In this document: positions 1 to 7,314 of the stretch, in pieces
Numbering within the stretch: position 1 is the stretch's first letter
Layout of the letters: each line of letters opens with the position of its first letter
NCBI GenBank assembly: GCA_024688095.1
Contig: JAILEJ010000135.1
Location: 1 to 10,780, forward strand
Source of the DNA: Butyrivibrio sp.
GTDB taxonomy: Bacteria > Bacillota > Clostridia > Lachnospirales > Lachnospiraceae
Direction of reading: 5' to 3'
DNA: 10,780 bases
Translations under genes and position numbers: made by a program
The notes under the pieces: generated by a model
Database searches by the model: none
What the model was told of the DNA's origin: nothing
Seen by the model: only the letters and a program-made list of their open reading frames with translations

Positions 1-648
1 CTTGCCCATATGTCAGAAGACAGAGGTCTAATTGAAAGTTATCATGAAGGCAAGGATATTCACAGAATTACAGCTTCCAAGGTATTTAATACTCCTTTTG
101 AAGATGTAACTGATTTACAGCGTAGAAATGCAAAAGCTGTTAATTTTGGTATTGTTTATGGTATAAGTTCTTTTGGACTTAGTAATGACCTGGGTATTTC
201 AAGATCAGAAGCCAAAGAATACATGGAACAGTATATTAAGACTTATCCGGGAGTAAAAACTTATCAGGATAAGGCAGTAAGTGATGCTAAAAGTAATGGC
301 TATTCCATTACTTTATATGGTAGACGAAGACCTGTTCCTGAACTTACTTCAGGTAATTTTATGCAAAGACAGTTTGGTGAAAGAGTAGCAATGAACGCCC
401 CTATACAAGGAACTGCTGCAGATATTATGAAAATTGCCATGATAGGTGTATGGAAAAGATTAAAAAAGGAAAACTTAAAATCCAGGCTTATACTTCAGAT
501 TCATGATGAACTTGTAATAGAAACAGCACCTGATGAACAGGAAATTGTCACAGATATTCTTGTTCAGGAAATGATGGGAGCTGCAAATCTTGAAGTTCCT
601 CTTGAGGTTGATTGCCATCTTGGAAAGGACTGGTTTGAAGCTAAATGA
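1..648 (+). CDS. polA: DNA polymerase I, C-terminal polymerase domain (5' end outside window)
   Basis: This is the C-terminal part of family A DNA polymerase, which fills gaps during excision repair and Okazaki fragment processing. The frame is open from base 1; its first residues, LAHMSED, match the stretch that normally follows the motif A segment of Pol I, so the Met at base 10 is internal and not the start. Counting from that Met, motif B (the O helix) is seen as RRNAKAVNFGIVYG, with Arg38, Lys42, Phe46 and Tyr50 in the positions that bind the incoming nucleotide. Motif C is QIHDELV, with catalytic Asp166-Glu167. The fragment ends at the usual Pol I C-terminus. Motif A with its first catalytic Asp, and any 5' or 3' exonuclease domains, lie upstream of the window. 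The stop codon overlaps the start of coaE (ATGA), which suggests translational coupling. Confidence 0.97.
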   Translation, partial: LAHMSEDRGLIESYHEGKDIHRITASKVFNTPFEDVTDLQRRNAKAVNFGIVYGISSFGLSNDLGISRSEAKEYMEQYIKTYPGVKTYQDKAVSDAKSNGYSITLYGRRRPVPELTSGNFMQRQFGERVAMNAPIQGTAADIMKIAMIGVWKRLKKENLKSRLILQIHDELVIETAPDEQEIVTDILVQEMMGAANLEVPLEVDCHLGKDWFEAK

Positions 649-1235
649 AGGTAATTGGTATTACTGGTGGAGTTGGTGCCGGCAAGAGCAAAGTCCTTGC
701 ATATATAAAAAATAAATATAACTGTAAAATAATTATGTCGGATAATGTGGCAAATGACCTTAAGAAAAAGGGAATGCCCTGTTATAAGCCTGTTCTGGAT
801 CTTCTTGGGAAACAGATTCTTGGAGATGACGGAGAAATTGACAAGAAAAAGATGGCTGCAGTTATTTTTGCTGATAAAGAAAAAATAGAGAAAATCAACG
901 GAATAATGCATCCTGCAGTTAATTCATATATAATAAGTTTAATAGATGAAGAAAAAAAAGCAAATTTAATTGATTATCTTTTTATAGAGGCAGCGCTTCT
1001 TATAGAAAATGGTTATGACAAAATTGTAGATGAACTTTGGTATATATATGCACAGGAATCCGTGAGAAGAGCAAGACTTAAAGATACTCGCGGATACAGT
1101 GATGAAAAGATAGATAGTATTTTGAAAAATCAGTTATCAGATGATGAATTTCGAAAGTACTGTAAAGTTGTTATCGATAACAGTGCAGAAATTGAGGAAA
1201 CATACAGACAGATTGATAAAGAACTGGGGGATTGA
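645..1235 (+). CDS. coaE: Dephospho-CoA kinase
   Basis: CoaE is a cytoplasmic P-loop kinase that phosphorylates the 3'-hydroxyl of dephospho-CoA with ATP, the last step of coenzyme A synthesis. The 196-residue length fits the family (about 190-210). Residues 8-15 are the Walker A loop GGVGAGKS. An Asp at position 34 (MSDNVAN) sits where the family has its conserved DAD-type acidic residue. An MHPAV segment matches the conserved HP motif of the substrate-binding lid region, and an RR-containing stretch (SVRRARLKDTRG) fits the ATP lid. The ATG overlaps the polA TGA by one base. There is only a weak, distant GGAAAGGA upstream (622-629), so initiation probably depends on coupling to polA translation. 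The polA-coaE order is common in Firmicutes. The next gene starts 3 bases after this stop, so all three are probably co-transcribed. Confidence 0.95.
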   Translation: MKVIGITGGVGAGKSKVLAYIKNKYNCKIIMSDNVANDLKKKGMPCYKPVLDLLGKQILGDDGEIDKKKMAAVIFADKEKIEKINGIMHPAVNSYIISLIDEEKKANLIDYLFIEAALLIENGYDKIVDELWYIYAQESVRRARLKDTRGYSDEKIDSILKNQLSDDEFRKYCKVVIDNSAEIEETYRQIDKELGD

Positions 1236-1238
1236 CCT

Positions 1239-3425
1239 ATGCCAAGCTTAGAGCAAAGTCAGCAAAATGTAGTTTTTGGTCTTGATATTGGAACAAGAAG
1301 TGTTGTTGGTACTGTTGGTTATTTAAAGGATGGTGTATTTAATGTAATAGCTCAGAATGTTCAGACACATGCAACAAGAGCTATGCTTGATGGACAAATT
1401 CATGACATTGGTAAGGTAGGTGCAACCATCAAGGTTGTAAAAGATAATCTTGAGAGAGACACTGATATTCATCTTACAGATGTATGTATCGCTGCAGCTG
1501 GTCGTGTTCTTAGAACTAAAAAGACAACTTATGATTATGAATATACTGATGGACGTGAAATAACAGATGAAGATATTTATAATCTTAATTCTTCTGCAGT
1601 TGAGAAAGCCTATACTGAATTTATATCAGAAAATACTACAGATATGAAATTCTATCTGGTTGGCTATTCTGTTATGCATTATTATCTTGATGGATATCAG
1701 ATAGCTAATCTTGAAGGACATAATGCTGGGAAAGTAAGTGTTGAACTTATTGCAACATTTCTTCCTGATGACTGTGTTGATGGGCTTTATAAAGCATGTG
1801 AAAGAGCTGATCTTCAGGTTGCTAATGTTACGCTCGAGCCTATAGCTGCCATGATGGTTGCAATACCTGAAAGATTTAGAATGCTGAATCTTGCGCTTGT
1901 TGATGTTGGTGCAGGTACATCCGATATCTGTATTACTGATGATGGTACTATAACAGCATATGGAATGCTTCCTGTAGCAGGTGATTCCATAACTGAGATA
2001 ATAGCTCATCATTGCCTTGTAGATTTTAATACCGCGGATAAAATAAAAATTGATGCAAGTCATATGGACAAGGTTCCATACACTGATATTATGGGTCTTG
2101 AGAAGACTATTACATCAAAAGACATTGCTAAAATAATAAAGTCTCACGTAGAAAACATGGCAGGAATGGTTACAGACCAAATAATGAAGTTAAATGGTGA
2201 TAAGCCAGTAAGTGCTGTATTTGTTGTCGGTGGTGGTGGCTGCGTTCCCGGTTATACACAGGCTATTGCCAAGAAAATGAAAATTCCTGAAGAGCGTGTT
2301 GCTTTAAGGGGAGAAGAGGTAATGAATACAATTAACTTCATGGATGAAAACATGAAGGCAGAAAATGATTCACTTCTCGTAACTCCACTTGGTATTTGTA
2401 TAAGTTATTATGAGGACTGCAATAACTTTGTATTTGTTTCCTTTAATGGACAACAGACAAAGATTTATGATAACGGTAAACTTGCTATTGTTGATGCAGC
2501 AATGCAGGCTGAGTTTCCTAATGAGGATCTTTTTCCAAAACGTGGTGAAGAACTCAAATTCATGGTTAATGATAAAGAAAGAATAGTTCGTGGTGAAGCT
2601 GGAGATGGTGCCATAATAACACTAAATGGTAAGCCGGCAGATATTCACAGCAGAATTCATGCGAATGATATTATTGAAGTAGTAAGTTCAACTGCAGGAG
2701 AGCCTGGAAAAGCAGATATTAATTCTATACCTGAGTTCAGATCTACTTTTAGTGTAAATGTTAATGGCAAAAATATTGATGCGCCAAGACTTGCGTTAGT
2801 AAATGGCAAGGAGCAGACAAATTACTATGACATTAAAAACGGAGATGATATAAGGATTCTTGATTATGAAACTGCTGAACAGATAGCTACTCTTATGGAT
2901 ATAGAAATTACTCCGGATACCGTTATTACTGTAAATAATGAAATTGTAGGGAAAGATGCCAGGGTTTATGAAAACTTCAAAGTAGAATTTAAGCTTCAGG
3001 AAGAAGCTATAATGGATTACTATCGTGATTTTGATAATGCAAAACCTGGTGTTCCAGCAAGAGGCTCTTTTGATGCACTTCCTGATGATGATGGAGAGTA
3101 TGAAAAATCAATGGCTGCAAGAGATGAAAGCATCGCAAGAGAGGCAGCAATAAACAGTATTCCTGATACAGATGTTTATGATGAAGCTTCTGCACCTCAG
3201 GTAGTAAAAAGAGTACTTGCTCAGGATTTACATGTAATAGTTAATGGAAAAATGGTTACTTTACATGGAAAAGCTGAATATGTATTTGTAGATATATTTG
3301 ATGCTATTGATTTCGATCTTAAACAGTCAAATGGAAGAGCAATTGTAACACTTCTAAATGGAGGAACTCCTGATTATATGCAAAAGCTTAATGAGGGAGA
3401 CAGTATGGAAGTTTATTGGAAATGA
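1239..3425 (+). CDS. FtsA/actin-fold ATPase with long VNGK-module C-terminal extension
   Basis: This is a COG0849 (FtsA)-type member of the actin/Hsp70 ATPase superfamily. The phosphate-1 loop is FGLDIGTRSV (13-22), phosphate-2 is VDVGAGTSDI (221-230), and the adenosine motif is VVGGGGCVPG (329-338). Residues 80-175 fit the FtsA 1C subdomain. FtsA is usually about 420 residues; this protein is 728. Residues after about 400 hold several VNGK-type repeats (near 461, 508, 564 and 668), an acidic, probably disordered linker (about 600-655) and a final beta-rich module ending in MEVYWK. I see no FtsA-type terminal amphipathic helix, so it may not bind membrane as FtsA does. Start: ATG with GGGGGA (1226-1231) 7 bases upstream. 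Role is unknown: a cell-division or envelope-assembly ATPase is the best guess, with PilM/EutJ-like assembly factors as alternatives. It should not be named ftsA without checking for a second, canonical FtsA. Confidence 0.85.
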   Translation: MPSLEQSQQNVVFGLDIGTRSVVGTVGYLKDGVFNVIAQNVQTHATRAMLDGQIHDIGKVGATIKVVKDNLERDTDIHLTDVCIAAAGRVLRTKKTTYDYEYTDGREITDEDIYNLNSSAVEKAYTEFISENTTDMKFYLVGYSVMHYYLDGYQIANLEGHNAGKVSVELIATFLPDDCVDGLYKACERADLQVANVTLEPIAAMMVAIPERFRMLNLALVDVGAGTSDICITDDGTITAYGMLPVAGDSITEIIAHHCLVDFNTADKIKIDASHMDKVPYTDIMGLEKTITSKDIAKIIKSHVENMAGMVTDQIMKLNGDKPVSAVFVVGGGGCVPGYTQAIAKKMKIPEERVALRGEEVMNTINFMDENMKAENDSLLVTPLGICISYYEDCNNFVFVSFNGQQTKIYDNGKLAIVDAAMQAEFPNEDLFPKRGEELKFMVNDKERIVRGEAGDGAIITLNGKPADIHSRIHANDIIEVVSSTAGEPGKADINSIPEFRSTFSVNVNGKNIDAPRLALVNGKEQTNYYDIKNGDDIRILDYETAEQIATLMDIEITPDTVITVNNEIVGKDARVYENFKVEFKLQEEAIMDYYRDFDNAKPGVPARGSFDALPDDDGEYEKSMAARDESIAREAAINSIPDTDVYDEASAPQVVKRVLAQDLHVIVNGKMVTLHGKAEYVFVDIFDAIDFDLKQSNGRAIVTLLNGGTPDYMQKLNEGDSMEVYWK

Positions 3426-3434
3426 TGCATTTAT

Positions 3435-3470
3435 TATAGTCCGCAAGGATATTTTTCCCTGCGGACTATA
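3435..3470 (+). terminator. Stem-loop, probable terminator after the FtsA-like gene
   Basis: A perfect 11-bp inverted repeat, TATAGTCCGCA (3435-3445) and TGCGGACTATA (3460-3470), is extended inside by GGA/TCC after one mismatch. It lies 9 bases after the stop codon. The sequence after it (TATAAGTTTATTTTG) is T-rich but has no clean T run, so termination may be partial and the next gene may be reached by read-through. The stem is GC-rich in a very AT-rich gap, which supports a real structure. Confidence 0.65.
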
Positions 3471-3508
3471 TATAAGTTTATTTTGAAAAAAGTTTTGGGA
3501 GAATTATA

Positions 3509-4306
3509 ATGAGATTTGCCAGTCTATGCAGCGGAAGCAGCGGAAACTGTACTTATGTTGGCTCTGAAAGTACGCACATTTTAGTTGATGCCGGAACCAG
3601 CAAAAAAAGAATAGAAGAGGGATTAAAGACACTTGATCTTGGATTATCAGATATTGATGCCGTATTTGTCACACATGAACATTCTGATCATATAAATGCT
3701 CTTCATACTATATTAAAAAAATATGATATACCTGTTTATGCAACAAACGGTACAATACAGGGCATAAAAAAAAGTGATAAAAAAAATGACATGATAAACA
3801 GTGAGTTTATCACCATTAAAGCTGATAATAAAGTTTATGTAAAAGATCTTGTTATCAACCCTATGACTATTATGCATGATGCTGCTGAACCTGTTGGATT
3901 TCGTATCAGTTATGGCAATAAGAAAGTTGCTGTTGCAACAGATCTTGGTTGCTATTCAGATTATACTATTGAATGCCTTAAAGATATGGATGCTATACTT
4001 ATCGAAGCTAATCACGATGTCAGAATGCTTCAGGCAGGTCCATATCCATATCCTTTAAAGAGAAGAATTCTTGGAGAAAAAGGACATTTGTCTAATGATA
4101 TGAGCAGTGAGCTTGTCAATAAACTCCTTAATGACCATATGAAAGCTATAATTCTTGGACATTTATCCAAGGAAAATAATATGCCTGAGCTTGCTTATGA
4201 AACTGTAAGAGTTGGAATCGATATGGCAGATAATCCGTACAAGTCTTCTGATTTTCATCTTATAGTTGCAGACCGCACAGGAATTAGTGAAGTTATTGAA
4301 GTATAA
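3509..4306 (+). CDS. walJ: WalJ/YycJ-family metallo-beta-lactamase-fold hydrolase
   Basis: This is a 265-residue cytoplasmic metallohydrolase. The N-terminus (MRFASLCSGSSGNC) and VDAG (26-29) are typical of the YycJ/WalJ family, which in Bacillus and Streptococcus is linked to the WalRK system and cell-wall or DNA-repair phenotypes; its substrate is likely a nucleic acid but is not settled. Metal ligands are visible: THEHSDH gives His56, His58, Asp60 and His61; His123, Asp145 (ATDLG) and His218 (LGHLS) fit the remaining sites. There is no signal peptide or membrane segment. The start has a good GGGAGA (3497-3502) 6 bases upstream. The walRK genes are not beside it here, so the symbol rests on the protein family and not on context. 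A weak hairpin follows in the downstream gap. Confidence 0.88.
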   Translation: MRFASLCSGSSGNCTYVGSESTHILVDAGTSKKRIEEGLKTLDLGLSDIDAVFVTHEHSDHINALHTILKKYDIPVYATNGTIQGIKKSDKKNDMINSEFITIKADNKVYVKDLVINPMTIMHDAAEPVGFRISYGNKKVAVATDLGCYSDYTIECLKDMDAILIEANHDVRMLQAGPYPYPLKRRILGEKGHLSNDMSSELVNKLLNDHMKAIILGHLSKENNMPELAYETVRVGIDMADNPYKSSDFHLIVADRTGISEVIEV

Positions 4307-4340
4307 ATTGATATATGGTACTATTTTTTTTGAAATTTTT

Positions 4341-4366
4341 AAAGACTTTATAAGTCTTTGATTTTA
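4341..4366 (+). terminator. Weak hairpin with short T stretch after walJ
   Basis: AAAGACTT (4341-4348) and AAGTCTTT (4352-4359) form an 8-bp stem with a 3-base loop, followed by GATTTTACT. The stem is AT-rich and the T run is only four bases, so this is at best a weak or attenuating terminator. It lies 35 bases after the walJ stop and 48 bases before the next start. The TTGATT just past the stem could serve as a -35 box for a promoter with a -10 near 4382-4387 (TTATAT, 18-base spacing), but that is speculative. Confidence 0.4.
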
Positions 4367-4406
4367 CTGGTTATTGTAAAATTATATATGAATAGGAGCT
4401 TTCATT

Positions 4407-4679
4407 ATGAAAAAAGTAATTATTACTGTTGTTGGAAAAGATACTGTTGGTATTATTGCAAAGGTATGCTCATATCTTGCAGATGCTGAGATAAACATTC
4501 TTGATATATCTCAGACAATAGTTTCAGGCTATTTTAATATGATGATGGTTGTTGATTTTGGAAAGGTTACTAAATCTTTTGATACAATTTCTTCTGAACT
4601 GGATGAGCTTGGAAATGAAATTGGTGTAATGATTAAATGCCAGAGAGAAGAGATTTTTGATTCAATGCACAGAATCTGA
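4407..4679 (+). CDS. ACT-domain protein, UPF0237 family
   Basis: This 90-residue protein is a single ACT domain (beta-alpha-beta-beta-alpha-beta). It starts MKKVIITVVGKDTVGIIAKV, where the GKDTVGI loop carries the conserved ligand-site glycine (Gly15). The later strand FNMMMVVDFG and the terminal segment IGVMIKCQREEIFDSMHRI are typical of UPF0237, whose ACT fold resembles that of GcvR-type regulators. ACT domains bind amino acids or other small molecules and usually dimerise. There is no DNA-binding or catalytic domain, so it probably acts by binding a ligand and a partner. The likely partner is the UPF0210 protein encoded 66 bases downstream, because the two families recur as neighbours in Firmicutes. 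The start has TAGGAG (4393-4398) 8 bases upstream. The ligand is unknown. Confidence 0.9.
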   Translation: MKKVIITVVGKDTVGIIAKVCSYLADAEINILDISQTIVSGYFNMMMVVDFGKVTKSFDTISSELDELGNEIGVMIKCQREEIFDSMHRI

Positions 4680-4718
4680 TTCACTGATTTATTTTATCTG
4701 AAAGATTTATTTTGCTTA

Positions 4719-4724
4719 TATAAT
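4719..4724 (+). promoter_or_regulatory. Possible -10 box upstream of the UPF0210 gene
   Basis: A perfect TATAAT lies 21 bases before the ATG at 4746. No good -35 hexamer is seen at 16-18 bases spacing (best is TCTGAA, 4697-4702) and there is no extended TG. In such AT-rich DNA a chance match is quite possible, so this is only a candidate internal promoter within the UPF0237-UPF0210 pair. Confidence 0.25.
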
Positions 4725-4745
4725 TAAATTTGGAAAAGAGGAAAT

Positions 4746-6110
4746 ATGATTAACTTTACTGAAGTCGCAGAGACAAATAGCATGATTGAAAAGGAAAATC
4801 TTGATGTCAGAACAATTACTATGGGCATCAGTCTTCTTGATTGCATAGATACAGACTTAAATAAACTGTGTGATAATATTTATAACAAGATTTATGAATC
4901 AGCCAAAGATCTTGTAAAAACAGGTGACGAGATTTCCAAAGAATTTGGAGTTCCTATTGTAAATAAAAGAATCTCAATTACACCTATTGCAATGATAGGT
5001 TCATCAGCCTGTAAATCATCTGATGATTTTGTTCAGATTGCAAAGACTCTTGATAAAGTTGCAAAGGCTGTTGGTGTTAATTTTATTGGTGGTTATTCCG
5101 CGCTTGTAAGTAAAGGAATGACAACAAGTGACAGACTTCTTATTGAATCAATTCCCAAGGCTCTTGCATGTACTGATGTAGTATGTTCATCTGTTAATGT
5201 TGGTTCTACCAAAACAGGAATCAATATGGATGCAGTAAGACTGATGGGTACAATTGTAAAGAAAACAGCTGAGGAAACTAAAGAAAACGATTCTCTTGGA
5301 TGTGCTAAGCTTGTTATTTTTTGCAATGCTCCTGATGATAATCCATTTATGGCTGGTGCTTTCCATGGTGTTACTGAAGCAGATAAAATCATTAATGTTG
5401 GTGTAAGTGGCCCTGGTGTTGTTAAGACAGCTCTTGAACAGGTAAGAGGTGAAAGCTTTGAAGTTCTTTGTGAGACTATTAAAAAGACAGCATTTAAAGT
5501 AACAAGAGTAGGTCAGCTCGTTGCAAAACAGGCTTCTGCCAGACTTGGTGTTCCGTTTGGAATTATCGATCTTTCACTTGCTCCAACTCCTGCAATTGGT
5601 GACTCTGTTGCAGATATTCTTCATGAAATCGGTGTTGAACATGCTGGTGCCCCTGGCACAACTGCAGCACTTGCACTTCTTAACGATCAGGTTAAGAAAG
5701 GTGGAGTTATGGCTTCTTCTTACGTAGGAGGTCTTTCTGGTGCTTTTATTCCTGTAAGCGAAGATCAGGGGATGATTAATGCAGTAGAAGCAGGAGCTCT
5801 TACTATAGAAAAATTAGAGGCTATGACATGTGTGTGTTCTGTTGGTCTTGATATGATTGCTATTCCTGGTGATACTAAGGATACTACAATAGCGGGTATT
5901 ATTGCTGATGAGATGGCAATTGGTATGATTAACCAGAAAACTACAGCTGTAAGACTTATTCCAGTAATTGGAAAAGGCGTTGGAGAAACAGTTGAATTTG
6001 GCGGGCTTCTTGGATATGCCCCAATTATGCCTGTAAACAATTTTGGATGTGAAAACTTCGTAAATAGAGGTGGTAGAATTCCAGCTCCTGTACATAGTTT
6101 CAAGAACTGA
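4746..6110 (+). CDS. UPF0210 PFL-like family protein
   Basis: This 454-residue protein belongs to UPF0210 (DUF711), a family whose fold resembles pyruvate formate-lyase but whose reaction is unknown. Family marks include the N-terminal segment ENLDVRTITMGISLLDC (17-33), NVGSTKTGIN (151-160), PDDNPFMAGAFHG (196-208), GVSGPGV (218-224), SLAPTPAIGDSVADIL (277-292) and the conserved end RGGRIPAPVHSFKN. The length is normal. I see no clear glycyl-radical motif near the C-terminus, and no activating enzyme gene is nearby, so radical chemistry should not be assumed. It is cytoplasmic, with no signal peptide or membrane helix. The start follows AAGAGGAAAT, with GAGG (4738-4741) only 4 bases from the ATG. 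The upstream ACT protein probably regulates or binds it. A strong terminator lies just downstream, so this is the last gene of its unit. Confidence 0.93.
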   Translation: MINFTEVAETNSMIEKENLDVRTITMGISLLDCIDTDLNKLCDNIYNKIYESAKDLVKTGDEISKEFGVPIVNKRISITPIAMIGSSACKSSDDFVQIAKTLDKVAKAVGVNFIGGYSALVSKGMTTSDRLLIESIPKALACTDVVCSSVNVGSTKTGINMDAVRLMGTIVKKTAEETKENDSLGCAKLVIFCNAPDDNPFMAGAFHGVTEADKIINVGVSGPGVVKTALEQVRGESFEVLCETIKKTAFKVTRVGQLVAKQASARLGVPFGIIDLSLAPTPAIGDSVADILHEIGVEHAGAPGTTAALALLNDQVKKGGVMASSYVGGLSGAFIPVSEDQGMINAVEAGALTIEKLEAMTCVCSVGLDMIAIPGDTKDTTIAGIIADEMAIGMINQKTTAVRLIPVIGKGVGETVEFGGLLGYAPIMPVNNFGCENFVNRGGRIPAPVHSFKN

Positions 6111-6122
6111 TTATTGACTGAT

Positions 6123-6161
6123 ATGAGTGTACTAATATATTGGTTAGTACACTCATTTTTT
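6123..6161 (+). terminator. Strong rho-independent terminator
   Basis: A perfect 13-bp inverted repeat, ATGAGTGTACTAA (6123-6135) and TTAGTACACTCAT (6144-6156), with an 8-base loop, is followed directly by a run of six T (6156-6161). It starts 12 bases after the UPF0210 stop. This is the clearest terminator in the window and separates the housekeeping region from the transporter operon. Confidence 0.92.
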
Positions 6162-6236
6162 GAAGAGTTTTCATAATTTGGTCACAATTATTAATTAGAC
6201 TAATGATATATTTATTAGGTAATTTTTAGCTTTAGA

Positions 6237-6245
6237 TGGTATAAT
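6237..6245 (+). promoter_or_regulatory. Extended -10 promoter of the transporter operon
   Basis: TGGTATAAT is a consensus extended -10 element (TG-n-TATAAT) in the gap between the terminator and the first permease. The -35 region is poor (TTAGGT at 6215-6220, spacing 19), which the TG extension can offset. Transcription would start near 6252, leaving a leader of about 70 bases. It fits the start of a separately controlled operon. Confidence 0.7.
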
Positions 6246-6256
6246 GTTTGATGTTA

Positions 6257-6278
6257 TTTTGCACTTTTTTGCAAAGTG
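6257..6278 (+). promoter_or_regulatory. Mutually exclusive small hairpins in the operon leader
   Basis: GCAAA (6271-6275) can pair with TTTGC (6258-6262), while the overlapping AAAGTG (6273-6278) can pair with CACTTT (6262-6267). The two pairings exclude each other. The element lies just after the predicted transcription start and 46 bases before the first permease ATG, so it may be an operator or leader structure. Both stems are short and AT-rich, and no known riboswitch is recognised. Confidence 0.25.
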
Positions 6279-6324
6279 GGGAAAATGAGGGATCATAGTA
6301 TTTTTGCTGTGGATCGGAGGATAG

Positions 6325-7302
6325 ATGAGGTTGTCTTCAACGGAAGCTTCCAAAAATATTAATAAAGTAAAAAAGAATGTAAATTCATTTCTTAGACGTA
6401 ACGCTAAAGGACAAAAGGTCCCTAAAACTTCAATGTCGAAGAAAACCCGTAGAGAAACTATATCTTCATGGGCATTTCTTACACCAAGCTTAATCGGCGT
6501 TGCAGTATTTTTTGTACTTCCTTTTTTTGTAGTTATATTTTATTCAATAGTAAATAACCCGATTCAGAAGGAATTTGTTGGTTTTGATAATTTTGTCAGA
6601 GTATGGAATAACCAGGCATTTCAGCTTGCTGCTTCAAATACAGCAAAATTTTCACTGGTGGCAGTTCCGCTTGCAGTTGTATTATCGCTACTTTTGGCTG
6701 TTGTCATGGAATCCAGAATTCCATTTAAAAGTTATTTCAGAACTTTCTTTCTGACACCTATGATGGTTCCTACTGCTTCGGTTGTACTTATATGGCAGGT
6801 TTTGTTTCATTACAACGGACTTATCAATGTTTTTCTTTCATATTTTGGAGTTGGTAAGACGGATTGGTTAAAGTCTGCGGATGCTCAGGTTGTTGTAGTT
6901 ATTTTGTTTTTATGGAAAAATCTTGGCTACAATATGATTTTGTTTATGGCTGCACTTTCTAGTGTACCAAAGGACTTAATAGAAGTTGCACGTCTGGAGA
7001 ACGCATCGGAATTTCAGATTTTCTGGACAATTAAGATGAGATATATGTCTTCAACAATTTTATTTGTTACTATTATGTCTTTGATTAATTCATTTAAAGT
7101 ATTTAGAGAAGTTTATCTTCTTACAGGAGATTATCCTTATGATACTTTATATATGATGCAGCATTTTATGAATAATACTTTTGCATCAGTTGATTATCAG
7201 AAACTTTCAGCTGCTGCTATTATAATGGCTGTGATAATTGTTATTCTTGTTGCCATAATGTTTATTACTGAAGACAGATATGGTAAAGATATAGAGGGTT
7301 GA
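6325..7302 (+). CDS. MalF-type ABC sugar transporter permease with basic N-terminal extension
   Basis: This 325-residue inner-membrane protein is a binding-protein-dependent permease of the MalF/UgpA class, which forms half of the channel of a sugar importer. About six membrane segments are seen (about 49-76, 105-128, 140-162, 188-212, 243-262, 294-315). The cytoplasmic EAA loop, which docks the ATPase, is at about 215-243, but it is degenerate: E-V-A-R-L-E-N-A has Asn226 where the family has Gly, and the usual LP after it is replaced by MR. The first 48 residues are a Lys/Arg-rich cytoplasmic extension. The start is supported by GGAGG (6316-6320) 4 bases before the ATG; Met37 (base 6433) has no comparable site. 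It is the first gene of the operon; its partner permease follows 12 bases after the stop. Substrate cannot be read from sequence. Confidence 0.92.
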   Translation: MRLSSTEASKNINKVKKNVNSFLRRNAKGQKVPKTSMSKKTRRETISSWAFLTPSLIGVAVFFVLPFFVVIFYSIVNNPIQKEFVGFDNFVRVWNNQAFQLAASNTAKFSLVAVPLAVVLSLLLAVVMESRIPFKSYFRTFFLTPMMVPTASVVLIWQVLFHYNGLINVFLSYFGVGKTDWLKSADAQVVVVILFLWKNLGYNMILFMAALSSVPKDLIEVARLENASEFQIFWTIKMRYMSSTILFVTIMSLINSFKVFREVYLLTGDYPYDTLYMMQHFMNNTFASVDYQKLSAAAIIMAVIIVILVAIMFITEDRYGKDIEG

Positions 7303-7314
7303 TGGAAAAATAAC

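Noticed and set aside
564..911. Open frame on the - strand across polA/coaE
   Set aside because: It lies opposite two well-supported genes, has no family resemblance and reads as low-complexity antisense of AT-rich coding DNA.
1239..3425. Naming the actin-fold protein ftsA
   Set aside because: The long extension, the lack of a terminal membrane helix and the absence of ftsZ nearby make a straight orthologue unlikely.
5093..5392. 99-residue open frame on the - strand inside the UPF0210 gene
   Set aside because: It is the antisense of a strongly conserved protein with matching motifs; no ribosome binding site or recognisable domain.
4746..6110. UPF0210 protein as a glycyl-radical enzyme
   Set aside because: Only the overall fold of the family resembles pyruvate formate-lyase; no convincing RVxGY-type glycyl motif or activase gene was found here.
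6162..6324. Riboswitch in the leader of the transporter operon
   Set aside because: The leader is only about 70 bases with short AT-rich stems and no conserved riboswitch core that I recognise.
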